This document shows positions 6,477 to 14,569 of a stretch of 45,680 bases of DNA, piece by piece. Both the position numbers and the translations under genes were made by a program. Source of the stretch: an uncultured Candidatus Berkelbacteria bacterium (GTDB lineage Bacteria; Patescibacteriota; UBA1384; CAILIB01); the NCBI GenBank assembly GCA_903834195.1, contig CAILIB010000045.1, positions 1 to 45,680 on the forward strand, written 5' to 3'. A model generated the notes under the pieces. That model saw nothing but the letters and a program-made list of their open reading frames with translations, ran no database searches and was not told the DNA's origin. The first letter of the stretch is position 1. The number at the start of each line of letters is the position of its first letter.

Positions 6477-6652
6477 AGAGATTCGGACTAGGAAAGGGGT
6501 CGGGAAAACACTTGTTTTCCCGTAGAGGAGAGCAGCGAATGAAATGAGCGATGAGAACCTGTGAATGTTCTGGGAGAACATTCACGTACCACGTGCAAGC
6601 ATGCCATTATCAATGGGTTCTCATCCCGTTCGATTCCTCTCCCTCTCCGCCA
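6477..6652. mobile_element. tRNA-associated 176-nt structured element, copy A
   Basis: The left end, 6477-6489, is the exact reverse complement of the tRNA-Ser T arm (6407-6419). The right end, 6637-6652, repeats the last 16 nt of the tRNA including CCA. Between them lies a core shared with the copy at 42878-43053: AAAGGGGTCGGGAAAAC, a 9-bp hairpin (6501-6509/6514-6522), an 11-bp hairpin (6561-6571/6575-6585), the segment GTGCAAGCATGCCA, and a small terminal hairpin (6604-6616). A 10-bp long-range pairing (6550-6559 with 6616-6625) is specific to this copy. There is no ORF. The layout resembles an integration at a tRNA 3' end with a displaced att-like fragment, but it is far too small to encode an integrase. 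Classification as mobile is inference. Confidence 0.6.
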
Positions 6653-6653
6653 T

Positions 6654-6731
6654 AAAATACATACCCATCTATCACTAGTCCTCGGTACAATAATGTACCT
6701 GCGGAGTCGTTCCAGACGGGTATGTATTTTT
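6654..6731. repeat. Palindromic structured element, copy 1 (possible bidirectional terminator)
   Basis: A 13-bp perfect outer stem (6654-6666 with 6718-6730) encloses CCATC...GTCCTC, an inner hairpin GGTAC-AATAAT-GTACC and TGCGGAG. T runs at one end and A at the other allow termination on either strand, including for the gene that ends at 6762. The same constant segments with different stems occur at 36489-36560. Confidence 0.65.
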
Positions 6732-6761
6732 AGGTACACATTCACCAACTTGCTTGAATTC

Positions 6762-7289
6762 TTATTGCGCCTGAATTCCACCACCTCCAGCTGGGCCACC
6801 ACCCATACCGCCAGGAAATGCAGGGTTAACCATAATACGAGCAGCCACAGTTGAATCTGACGTATCAGGAGTAATCACAACTGAATCCCCTGATTGAATA
6901 TCGCTCACACTCGCAGTTGCACCACTATTCGTTATTACTGTAGCACTCGTAATCGACAGGGTTTGATCAGCATTCGTCCGTGAATTTGTGACAGTAATAC
7001 TTGAATCACTCACTGCTGAAACCGTCCCAAATACACCACCTCGTCCCCGACGCGCACCGCTCGGCACTCCACCAGCTGCTGCACCACCATTAAATTGTGG
7101 CACCGATGCATTTGTAGTTACCACAGCTTTGGCAGTAGTTGTTTTGCGCTTCTGATACTGCACACCACTCATAAACGCAACTCCAGCAATAACTGCCACA
7201 ACAACACCAGTAATCACCGGTTGGGTCATATATTTTTCGACTGACGCAGATTTTCGCACTGGCCGCGCTTGATGTGATTCAGGTGTCAT
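6762..7289 (-). CDS. Membrane-anchored DUF5666-like protein
   Basis: A 175-residue protein with one N-terminal membrane segment (about residues 25-43, VITGVVVAVIAGVAFMSGV) after a basic stretch, so the rest probably lies outside the membrane. The external part contains a glycine/alanine linker, an Arg-rich turn (SGARRGRGG), and a small beta domain (GTVSAVSDSSITVTN...TVITNSGATASVSDIQSGDSVVIT) that resembles DUF5666, an OB-like fold common in Patescibacteria and Actinobacteria. The C-terminus is a Gly/Pro-rich tail (FPGGMGGGPAGGGG). No enzyme motif is seen. It is transcribed divergently from uppP, and the palindrome at 6654-6731 lies 30 nt beyond its stop. Confidence 0.65.
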   Translation of the reverse strand: MTPESHQARPVRKSASVEKYMTQPVITGVVVAVIAGVAFMSGVQYQKRKTTTAKAVVTTNASVPQFNGGAAAGGVPSGARRGRGGVFGTVSAVSDSSITVTNSRTNADQTLSITSATVITNSGATASVSDIQSGDSVVITPDTSDSTVAARIMVNPAFPGGMGGGPAGGGGIQAQ

Positions 7290-7393
7290 GTACGTACATT
7301 AATCTTGATTTAGTTTAGTCTATTACCCATTCCTGAAAATTACCTTAGAAAACCACTCATTTTTCTTTTCAATCTCTGCTACCATGGGGACAT

Positions 7394-8257
7394 ATGATTA
7401 CATACTTTCAAGCAATTGTTATCGGCCTTCTGCAAGGCGTTTCCGAACTCTTCCCTGTTTCTAGTTTAGGACACAGCGTTATTCTCCCTCGCTTACTTGG
7501 GTGGAACATTCATCAACAAGATCCATTCTTCCTCACTTTTCTCGTCGCCACCCACCTTGCTACCGCAATTGTACTGGTTGGATTCTTTTGGAAAGACTGG
7601 GTAAAGATTGTCAAAGGCATGGGCCGCTCATTAGTAGAGCGCGAAGTTAAACCGAGTAATCACTACGCTAAACTTGGTTGGCTCCTCATGGTTGGAACAA
7701 TTCCTGCAGGCATTCTCGGTCTCTTACTCGAGGAACCACTTCGCGCTGTTTTTGCCTCAGCAACATCTGCAGCATTTTTCCTCATGCTCAACGGATTACT
7801 TCTCTATGGCGCTGAACTCCTCCGTCGAAGGGCTCCAAAAACAGCAGATAGTGGTGATTCTGACGTTCGCCTCTCCAAAGTGAGCTGGGCTAAATCATTT
7901 GGAATTGGTGCCATACAAGCCATAGCACTTATCCCTGGATTTTCCCGTTCTGGTGCAACAATGGGTGGTGGCTTACTCGTTGGCCTGTCTAACGAAGATG
8001 CAGCTCGTTTCAGCTTTTTAATGGCTACTCCAATTATTGCTGCAGCTGCCATCCTGAAAGTTCCAGATCTCTTTAAACCAGAAAATAGCAGTCTCTTAGG
8101 ACCTGCTATTGTTGGTGCTCTCTGTGCCGGTGTAACCGCCTATCTCTCAGTAAAATTCCTGATGCGTTACTTTGAGACAAATCGCCTCACACCATTTGCA
8201 ATTTATTGTGTATCCGCTGGAGCGTTACTCTCCCTTTACTTCTTGATCTTCGGTTGA
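7394..8257 (+). CDS. uppP: Undecaprenyl-diphosphatase
   Basis: An integral membrane phosphatase that regenerates undecaprenyl phosphate for cell-wall and glycan assembly (UppP/BacA family). The 287-residue protein shows the two family signatures: GLLQGVSELFPVSSLGHSVILP near the N-terminus (Glu-rich active-site loop) and IPGFSRSGATMGGGLLVG near residue 180 (the P-loop-like motif with catalytic Arg and Ser). About seven or eight hydrophobic segments are visible and the length is normal. The last 33 bp overlap the convergent small membrane protein gene. It supports murE and the FemAB-like protein, which use the same lipid carrier pathway. Confidence 0.93.
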   Translation: MITYFQAIVIGLLQGVSELFPVSSLGHSVILPRLLGWNIHQQDPFFLTFLVATHLATAIVLVGFFWKDWVKIVKGMGRSLVEREVKPSNHYAKLGWLLMVGTIPAGILGLLLEEPLRAVFASATSAAFFLMLNGLLLYGAELLRRRAPKTADSGDSDVRLSKVSWAKSFGIGAIQAIALIPGFSRSGATMGGGLLVGLSNEDAARFSFLMATPIIAAAAILKVPDLFKPENSSLLGPAIVGALCAGVTAYLSVKFLMRYFETNRLTPFAIYCVSAGALLSLYFLIFG

Positions 8258-8479
8258 TTTCTTTGGAGCTCCTTGGAACCAGGCAAAAATCAAACATGCC
8301 AATCCGAGAATAAATGTTCCAATGGCGTGTTTGGAGTGAATTACAATTGATCCCGCATCATGCCCTGGGAAAAACGATGGAAGCTGATTTGCTTGGTCAG
8401 TTCCGTAAATATAGCTAACTACAAAGAAAAGTATTCCGAGGATAACTGCACCAATTGTAAGTACCTTCGCTGTTTTCAT
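8225..8479 (-). CDS. Small two-helix membrane protein (84 aa)
   Basis: Two hydrophobic segments, about residues 5-25 (VLTIGAVILGILFFVVSYIYG) and 48-68 (HSKHAIGTFILGLACLIFAWF), are joined by a ~22-residue loop, with a charged lysine/glutamate tail. I do not recognise a family. Similar small proteins are often annotated DUF3185-like, but I cannot confirm that here. It converges on and overlaps the end of uppP by 33 bp. A real gene is supported by the clean two-helix pattern and the ATG start, but its function is unknown. Confidence 0.6.
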   Translation of the reverse strand: MKTAKVLTIGAVILGILFFVVSYIYGTDQANQLPSFFPGHDAGSIVIHSKHAIGTFILGLACLIFAWFQGAPKKSTEDQEVKGE

Positions 8480-8520
8480 AATTTTTAATTACGTTATTTA
8501 GACCTTATGATAAACCACTC

Positions 8521-8549
8521 TTGTGAAAGTGGCTAGTTTTAACTATATT
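8521..8549 (+). promoter_or_regulatory. Promoter upstream of folC
   Basis: TTGTGA at 8521-8526, a 17-nt spacer, TATATT at 8544-8549. Expected start near 8556, about 16 nt before the proposed ATT start codon at 8572. Confidence 0.5.
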
Positions 8550-8571
8550 CTCCACATACTAACTTACACCT

Positions 8572-9936
8572 ATTACAGAGTACGAGCAGACAATTGAGTA
8601 CATCTATAACCGAATTCCCCGAGGAAATCAGGTTCTTTTTTCGGGCGGTCGTGGTTTAGCGCGGGCAAAACATTTCTTTTCCCTCCTCGGAAATCCTCAA
8701 GACAAGATCAAAGCCGTTCACGTTGCCGGCACTTCAGGCAAAGGCTCAACCAGCTATCTGATTACAAAACTCCTCATGGCGCAGGGGTTCAAAGTTGGTA
8801 CACACATGTCTCCACATATATTAGATCGTCGAGAACGGATGTTAGTTAATAACACATACATCGGTGAATCTGATTTTGTACAACGGTTTAAACGAATCCT
8901 TACTGCTGCTGATCAAACAGAAAAAGATGGTTTTGGCGGTGTAAGTTTGTTTGAATATATGCTCGCAATTGCCTACGTAACCTACATTGATGAAAATGTT
9001 GATTATATGGTTATTGAAACTGGTCTTGGAGGCAAATTTGATGCCACTAATAGTATTTCGCGCGAAGATAAACTGGCAATAATTACGCGAATTGGTCTCG
9101 ATCATACTTCGATACTAGGCAAAACATACACTGCAATTGCCAAGCAAAAAGCAGGCATTATTGGCATGAACAACTGTGTAATCACGATTACGCAACCAGA
9201 ACGCGTACTTACCGTTTTTAAAGCTGCTGTTGCTGAAAAAAATGGAACACTCCAGGTAATCAATACAAGTGATATACAACACATTAACACAACGAGTGAA
9301 GTCACTTCATTTCACTATCTAGGCAAACCATACGAACTAGGATTACTCGGAACACATCAAGTTGAAAATGCGTGTATTGCTCTTTGTGCGCTTAAAACAC
9401 TATCTCAAAGAGATGGGTTCGTAATTCAAGAAGAAGCTGTTAAGAATGCATTAAAAACTGCATCCCTTCCTGCCCGCCTTGAAAAACGTAGCTATGTTGG
9501 TACGCCAATTTTTCTTGACGGTGCGCATAATCCCCAAAAAATGCGGGCACTTATTAAAAGTCTTAAAGCAATACTACCAAATCAAAAGATACATTTCCTT
9601 GTTGGTTTTAAGGCAGGTAAAGAGTGTGAAGAAATACTACAATGTATTATTCCGCTCGCAAAACACATTACCGTAACACGATTTTCTCGACCAATTTCAG
9701 GACACATTCTCTCAGTTGAACCAACTCAATTTGTCAGTTTTTTTGAAAAAATGAAATTCAGTAATTACACACTTGTTGAGGATGCCCAACGTGCCCTGGA
9801 TTCGGCAGCAAAAGGTGAACTATTAGTAATCACAGGATCACTCTATCTTGCAAGTGAAATAAGACCTTTTCTTACAGAGTATCAACCGATAACGGACCCG
9901 GACCAGACCCAAATATCCCGATCACAAACGCTTTGA
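8572..9936 (+). CDS. folC: Folylpolyglutamate synthase / dihydrofolate synthase, apparent ATT start
   Basis: A Mur-ligase-family enzyme that adds glutamate to folates. The frame is open from 8563, after a TAA at 8560-8562. Family-typical residues run from TEYEQTIEYIYNRIP through the P-loop VAGTSGKGSTSYL and on to VIETGLGGKFDATN, LDHTSILG and FLDGAHNPQKM. No ATG, GTG or TTG occurs in frame before 8776, which would remove the P-loop. The first plausible start is ATT at 8572, giving 454 residues. An ATT start is known for infC and would suggest tight control; a sequencing error is the alternative. The 3' end overlaps the convergent lepB gene by 65 bp. Confidence 0.85.
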   Translation: MTEYEQTIEYIYNRIPRGNQVLFSGGRGLARAKHFFSLLGNPQDKIKAVHVAGTSGKGSTSYLITKLLMAQGFKVGTHMSPHILDRRERMLVNNTYIGESDFVQRFKRILTAADQTEKDGFGGVSLFEYMLAIAYVTYIDENVDYMVIETGLGGKFDATNSISREDKLAIITRIGLDHTSILGKTYTAIAKQKAGIIGMNNCVITITQPERVLTVFKAAVAEKNGTLQVINTSDIQHINTTSEVTSFHYLGKPYELGLLGTHQVENACIALCALKTLSQRDGFVIQEEAVKNALKTASLPARLEKRSYVGTPIFLDGAHNPQKMRALIKSLKAILPNQKIHFLVGFKAGKECEEILQCIIPLAKHITVTRFSRPISGHILSVEPTQFVSFFEKMKFSNYTLVEDAQRALDSAAKGELLVITGSLYLASEIRPFLTEYQPITDPDQTQISRSQTL

Positions 9937-10351
9937 TTTGCGAACGATCTATCGGACCATATACCCGAGAATCAGTACTATGATCTCGATTATCACCAAC
10001 AACAAAGAACTCGTTATCTTTTAACGTATACGGTTGACCTTGATACGGAACAATCGTTCCAGGCACTCCTTCAACACGCTTAACAAAGCGAACTGAAGAC
10101 GCTCCTTCATATTGAACAATCACAATATCACCCACATGTGGTGTAAGAATTCGTGCGCAAATCAAACAAACTGGTAAACTTTCTCCGTTACTCAATGTAG
10201 GATCCATGCTATGTCCATCGACCCTAAAAATAGTGAATACGGAACTATTTATCACAACGAAAACTACTCCTGCAAAAAACAATCCCCCAAAAACTCTATA
10301 CGCATATCGAAGTAAGCGAAACCAGCGATTAAAAATTAATCTAGTCTGCAT
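9872..10351 (-). CDS. lepB: Signal peptidase I
   Basis: A membrane serine protease that removes signal peptides from exported proteins. The 159-residue protein has one N-terminal membrane anchor (about residues 18-40), the catalytic serine in GHSMDPTL, the catalytic lysine in VRFVKRVEGVPGT and the signature box GDNRDHSTDSRVYGPI. It is a short, minimal S26-family enzyme. The start overlaps the end of the upstream membrane protein gene by 11 bp, so the two are translationally coupled. The 3' end overlaps folC convergently. It would process the exported proteins seen here, but not the prepilins, which need a different peptidase. Confidence 0.92.
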   Translation of the reverse strand: MQTRLIFNRWFRLLRYAYRVFGGLFFAGVVFVVINSSVFTIFRVDGHSMDPTLSNGESLPVCLICARILTPHVGDIVIVQYEGASSVRFVKRVEGVPGTIVPYQGQPYTLKDNEFFVVGDNRDHSTDSRVYGPIDRSQIKAFVIGIFGSGPGPLSVDTL

Positions 10352-11771
10352 TTGGATCCTTCACTTTGATCATGAGTTTTGCCAACTCATTCGCCAACAA
10401 CCCTACGTGATTTAGGAACGTGGCCGGATCAATAATATCTTCACTCGAATTCAAGTACCATTTAGGAATGTACCATGGAGCACCGTTGAATCGAGCCAGC
10501 CATTGCTCTGTTACACCAGCAGCAAGTGCATACGGCACGTAGGTATAAAATAAGCTACCCTGACTGCCTTCTGCACCAATTTGATGTGGGGAAGAAAGGT
10601 ATGAAGTAAACGCAGCACACTCGGTAATATATGCAGCAGCATCCGGAGTAAAGAGCACAACAAATGCTGCTCGACGATAAATATACAACCCTGATACGAA
10701 CACTCCAATACCGAATGGAAACAACACAGGATACTCAGAAAGCCACCCAAAAGCTGAAATGAGAACTAATAGTAATCCAACAGCTTGAGCAAGTATTCCA
10801 ATCGTTTTAAATCGCACATGGGCAATACGCGGATTCTCGGTAAAAAATCGTCGAGAGTTAAATGTATTGTAAATTTCGACATAAAGCTGACTTACTGCAG
10901 CAGAAAATAACTCTCTATTTAATGTTTCAATAAGTTTATGGAGATACGTAGGCCGAGTATCATCAGGAAATAAGATCGTGAGCCAACCCACTTCATACGA
11001 CTCTAAACCTTCTTTCAGACTTGTCCGCGCAAATACCACACCTTCAGGATGCTCAATAATCTGAAGATAGCCTCGATCAGCTAAACTAATCAGAAATGAA
11101 ACAAAATCAATCGGCTCAATAGTGCTATGGTGCAGGATTGCTAACTGAATAGGACTTAATCCAAGTGGTGGAATATTCAATTGTTGCGAAGCAAACCAAG
11201 GCGGCCTACGCAGTGCACGGTGCATCATCCACCATGCCAACCCCAAGATAAGAAGGGCTAGGATAATACCTAAAAAAATTGAGATTCGATGTACACCGCT
11301 TCGGATGTACCAACTAATCCCTGGGTGAAAATAACCCGAAGAAGGCGTAAGTACAAGCGTTGTGTACGATTCCGGAGAATATCCTGCTGAATTAATCAGC
11401 AGTGTCGTGCCTGCTGGCCAACTATATTGCACTGTATCATTACCCTGAATAGAAATTAAACGAGGTATAACTGTACTATGCGCATCACTGGAAAACTGAA
11501 GTGTAAGATTAAGCGGAGTAGTCTCCGAATCAAGTGTTGGACTAATTAAGGGAAGTTTAATTGTTCCGTCGGTAGCTAATCTGGCAATCGTGTGACCTGA
11601 CTGAATAATATCCCCAACCGATGTTACTTGAAGCGGGGTAGTATCTGAAACATCAAATGGTTCTACTCTACTATTCCAAGCAACAAAACCGACGACAACA
11701 AATACAGCGCATGCCAAAGCAATGCTAATACGTAACTTTACTTGTGTTGAGATATGAGGTTGAGTTGTCAC
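10341..11771 (-). CDS. DUF2207-like membrane protein
   Basis: A 476-residue protein that starts with GTG. It has an N-terminal membrane segment (about residues 14-30), an external beta-rich domain (about 40-155), a second membrane helix (about 163-188) followed by WWMMHRALRRPPW, a cytoplasmic winged-helix-like region (LSPIQLAILHHSTIEPIDFVSFLISLADRGYLQI), two more helices near 330-370, and a C-terminal domain. This order resembles DUF2207 proteins. Their function is unknown. It precedes lepB with an 11-bp overlap, so it probably acts at the envelope. A TATAGA motif lies 10 nt upstream of the GTG. Confidence 0.65.
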   Translation of the reverse strand: MTTQPHISTQVKLRISIALACAVFVVVGFVAWNSRVEPFDVSDTTPLQVTSVGDIIQSGHTIARLATDGTIKLPLISPTLDSETTPLNLTLQFSSDAHSTVIPRLISIQGNDTVQYSWPAGTTLLINSAGYSPESYTTLVLTPSSGYFHPGISWYIRSGVHRISIFLGIILALLILGLAWWMMHRALRRPPWFASQQLNIPPLGLSPIQLAILHHSTIEPIDFVSFLISLADRGYLQIIEHPEGVVFARTSLKEGLESYEVGWLTILFPDDTRPTYLHKLIETLNRELFSAAVSQLYVEIYNTFNSRRFFTENPRIAHVRFKTIGILAQAVGLLLVLISAFGWLSEYPVLFPFGIGVFVSGLYIYRRAAFVVLFTPDAAAYITECAAFTSYLSSPHQIGAEGSQGSLFYTYVPYALAAGVTEQWLARFNGAPWYIPKWYLNSSEDIIDPATFLNHVGLLANELAKLMIKVKDPNAD

Positions 11772-11802
11772 ACTGTATTCCTATCTATAGTTTACAACAC
11801 TA

Positions 11803-11831
11803 CTGTCATTTCTCGAAGGATGTGCTACTAT
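11803..11831 (+). promoter_or_regulatory. Leaderless promoter of trhO
   Basis: CTGTCA at 11803-11808, a 17-nt spacer, TACTAT at 11826-11831 preceded by TGC (extended -10). The ATG at 11839 lies 7 nt beyond the -10 box, at the expected transcription start. Confidence 0.65.
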
Positions 11832-11838
11832 CGGTGCG

Positions 11839-12735
11839 ATGCAATATCAAATTCTCCTCTACTACAAATACGTTCCAATTGACGACCCAACTGCGTTAAT
11901 GGACTCTCAACGCCAACTTTGTTCCAAGTTAAATCTTAAGGGACGCATTATTATTGCAACCGAAGGAATTAACGGAACAGTTGAAGGTACTTTTGAAGAT
12001 ACAGAACTCTATGTTCAGGAACTAACCCAAGATCCACGTTTTACCGATATTCACTGGAAAAAAAGTGAAGGAACTGGAAATGCATTTCCTCGACTTTCGA
12101 TTAAGGTACGCAGTGAGATTGTAAGTAGTCACCTAGGCGAACGTGACGTTGACCCTACCAAAACTACTGGAAAATACCTTTCACCCGAAGAGCTTCATCA
12201 ATGGTTTGAGAGCGGAAAGCAGTTTTCTATTGTTGATATGCGAAACGACTACGAACATCGCGTTGGCCACTTCGAAAATTCAATGCTCCCCGAGCTTGCC
12301 AATTTCCGTGATCTGCCAGAAATACTCAATTCAATCGAACACCTACGAGACAAACCTGTCCTTACAGTTTGCACAGGCGGAGTACGATGTGAAAAAGCCT
12401 CAGGATTTCTTGTTACTCAAGGTTTTACTGATGTATATCAACTTCAGGGTGGAATAGTTTCTTACATGGAAAAATTCCCAAACAAGAATTTTCTCGGAAA
12501 GCTGTATGTATTTGATGGTCGCATAGTCATGGGCTTTGGCGACGATGCCGCAGATGATTATGTAATGCTTGGTCGCTGTGATCTCTGCGATACCCCATCA
12601 GAGCGCTACGTAAATTGCGCTAATCCAACCTGTCACAAACATTTCATCTGCTGCACAAACTGCGCTCCAGAGATTAGCGCTGCATTTTGCTCAGAAGAGT
12701 GTAGCGAAAAGATTCGCGCTACTGCGTTAGTTTAA
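11839..12735 (+). CDS. trhO: tRNA uridine-34 hydroxylase, rhodanese family
   Basis: This enzyme hydroxylates wobble uridine 34 of tRNA (TrhO/YceA family). The 298-residue protein has the N-terminal domain (YYKYVPIDD, GRIIIATEGINGTVEG), a rhodanese domain with DMRNDYEHRVGHF and the catalytic cysteine in TVCTGGVRCEKASGFL, and a C-terminal cysteine-rich zinc domain (CDLCD...CANPTCHKHFICCTNC...FCSEEC). That tail has nine or more cysteines and fits the longer family members. The start is an ATG placed at the predicted transcription start. It overlaps the convergent membrane gene by 17 bp. Confidence 0.93.
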   Translation: MQYQILLYYKYVPIDDPTALMDSQRQLCSKLNLKGRIIIATEGINGTVEGTFEDTELYVQELTQDPRFTDIHWKKSEGTGNAFPRLSIKVRSEIVSSHLGERDVDPTKTTGKYLSPEELHQWFESGKQFSIVDMRNDYEHRVGHFENSMLPELANFRDLPEILNSIEHLRDKPVLTVCTGGVRCEKASGFLVTQGFTDVYQLQGGIVSYMEKFPNKNFLGKLYVFDGRIVMGFGDDAADDYVMLGRCDLCDTPSERYVNCANPTCHKHFICCTNCAPEISAAFCSEECSEKIRATALV

Positions 12736-14566
12736 ATACATACCAGCCATTCTGGGCGTATATAACTTGATATTTCTCTGTCAAAACTGAGAGATCGATA
12801 CCATACTGTGCAAGTTCTACATCACTGAGCACTAAATGAGTAAGTCCATACTGTTTAATGAGTTGCTCAGAATCAATTGCACCAGTAAGTATGTCTGCTC
12901 GCGCATTCATTTCGGGAGTATATTGGATACCATACGACCAGAGCCAGCCATCGTAGCCAACCAAAATTGCACGTCCTGTAAGCGTCGGAACAATATTATT
13001 GTGCTCAGACATAGTTAATACACGCGCATTTATTGGAAGAACACTTCGCAAATCTGCAGCGGTTTGAATATCTGATTTAGTGAAAAGTGCATAGCTTTGC
13101 TCTGGACGAGTTTCACGCACAACTGCCAGAATTCCACTTCCTGTAAGCAATATAAACACAAGGAATGCAATCGGTGCTAATTTTCGATCCCAAATTTTCA
13201 CTAAGATCCAAGCTGTCGGAATCATAAGTCCCCAATATGCATACAGGAGAATCTTCATGTTATCGAAGTCGTTTGGCTGAAATATACGCAGATTGGCAGC
13301 TATCGCAATAATGACTGATGCACTTACTAATACTGTCAGATAGCGATTTTTGATTCGCCAAAGTACCCAAGGAACCGCAATGAGCAATGGCAACTCTAAT
13401 CCAATATTTCGCCACCAAAATTCGAGAACTGTCTGACTCGCAGGACGCATCCAGCCAGTATACCAGCGCCCAAAACCATCATGGTATGTAGATATAAACT
13501 GCCACCAAAGCTGCGGCAACGCTATTACAACGAGTACTAGTATTGCTACATACCAGTGCCGCGGCGTACCATCGCGACGTAGGAGAAGCGCCACAGAAAG
13601 GAGCCCCCAAATGAGCAGAACCACAAAGAACGAATGTACGTGCAAAAGTGGTAACAAACCTGTTAAAACTGCTGCAACCCAAAGAGAATACCCTGATTTA
13701 TGCGACTCTTGAATAGTCTTTATTAAGAGTAAGATGATCAACATTGCAACTGCAAAACCAATTTCAAACGATCGCTGCGGTAGAAAATGTGAAGTTACTG
13801 GGTTTGCAAAATTGAGGAATTTATCCCCCATATTCGTGTAATCATTTAGTAGCACCGCTTTTGTCCCTTGTATGCCGTACTGCTGAAACATCTCAACTAA
13901 TCCCCAACTACTCCCTGCAAATAAAAAGAGGAGGAGCTGAAGAACCGCAACCTTTACCCGTTTAGTTACTGCATAGACTACTTGTACAGACAAATAGCAT
14001 CCAGATAGAAAGAGAAGAATGTTAGGGAGAAAAAGTGACAACTGCCACGAGACCCCTAACCGCAGTAATACTCCAGAATAGAAATCAACAAGAAACGGGT
14101 AACTTAGTGAAGATTGATAGAATATTGGGAAATAAAGTGGAACATGATCCTGGTACGCAACACTCGACATAAGTGTCATATGGAGTGGAGTATCGCCCCA
14201 GCTATACCCTGGTACATACCACGCCCCCGCGTCACCAATTCGTAATGCGTGCAAACTGTACAAATAGCCTGCTAAAATCACAAATGTGATACCGAATATC
14301 CACCAAGAATATTTAGCCTTTACTCGAGGTTCATGATACTTTCGCCACCCAAGTACCGAGATTACAAGGAGTAATATATAACTTAACGCAATCCCTATTC
14401 CAATATTTGTTGGAAGCGCAAAGAGGAACGAACTCCAGGCAGCCAACACAATACCAACTACTCCACCAGCTACCCAACGTAACCACACAGAAAAAAAGGG
14501 TACACACCACGACAGAATAGTGTATCCTGCAGACAGAGAGAGTGCAAAGAAAAGTAGGCCTAACAT
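12719..14566 (-). CDS. Polytopic membrane protein, GT-C glycosyltransferase-like
   Basis: About 615 residues with around a dozen hydrophobic segments over the first ~470 residues and a soluble C-terminal domain of ~130 residues. GDAGAWYVPGYSWGDTPLHMTLM in the first large external loop, with acidic residues near a membrane edge, resembles the catalytic loop of GT-C lipid-linked sugar transferases. HFLPQRSFEIGF is another motif seen in such proteins. The exact family is not identified. The ATG at 14566 is preferred over the one at 14578 because the -10 box TATGAT (minus strand, 14574-14579) lies 7 nt upstream and covers the earlier ATG. It is divergent from dnaG. Confidence 0.65.
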   Translation of the reverse strand: MLGLLFFALSLSAGYTILSWCVPFFSVWLRWVAGGVVGIVLAAWSSFLFALPTNIGIGIALSYILLLVISVLGWRKYHEPRVKAKYSWWIFGITFVILAGYLYSLHALRIGDAGAWYVPGYSWGDTPLHMTLMSSVAYQDHVPLYFPIFYQSSLSYPFLVDFYSGVLLRLGVSWQLSLFLPNILLFLSGCYLSVQVVYAVTKRVKVAVLQLLLFLFAGSSWGLVEMFQQYGIQGTKAVLLNDYTNMGDKFLNFANPVTSHFLPQRSFEIGFAVAMLIILLLIKTIQESHKSGYSLWVAAVLTGLLPLLHVHSFFVVLLIWGLLSVALLLRRDGTPRHWYVAILVLVVIALPQLWWQFISTYHDGFGRWYTGWMRPASQTVLEFWWRNIGLELPLLIAVPWVLWRIKNRYLTVLVSASVIIAIAANLRIFQPNDFDNMKILLYAYWGLMIPTAWILVKIWDRKLAPIAFLVFILLTGSGILAVVRETRPEQSYALFTKSDIQTAADLRSVLPINARVLTMSEHNNIVPTLTGRAILVGYDGWLWSYGIQYTPEMNARADILTGAIDSEQLIKQYGLTHLVLSDVELAQYGIDLSVLTEKYQVIYAQNGWYVFKLTQ

Positions 14567-14569
14567 CCT

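Noticed and set aside
6477-6652. Reading the tRNA-downstream element as a group I intron, hammerhead ribozyme or tmRNA
   Set aside because: No P7/P3 core or guanosine site, no CUGANGA/GAAA core, and no tmRNA tag reading frame was found. The tRNA upstream is complete, so splicing is not needed for a functional tRNA.
8776-8778. The first ATG of the folC frame as the start
   Set aside because: It would remove the P-loop and about 68 conserved residues, so the upstream ATT start is preferred.
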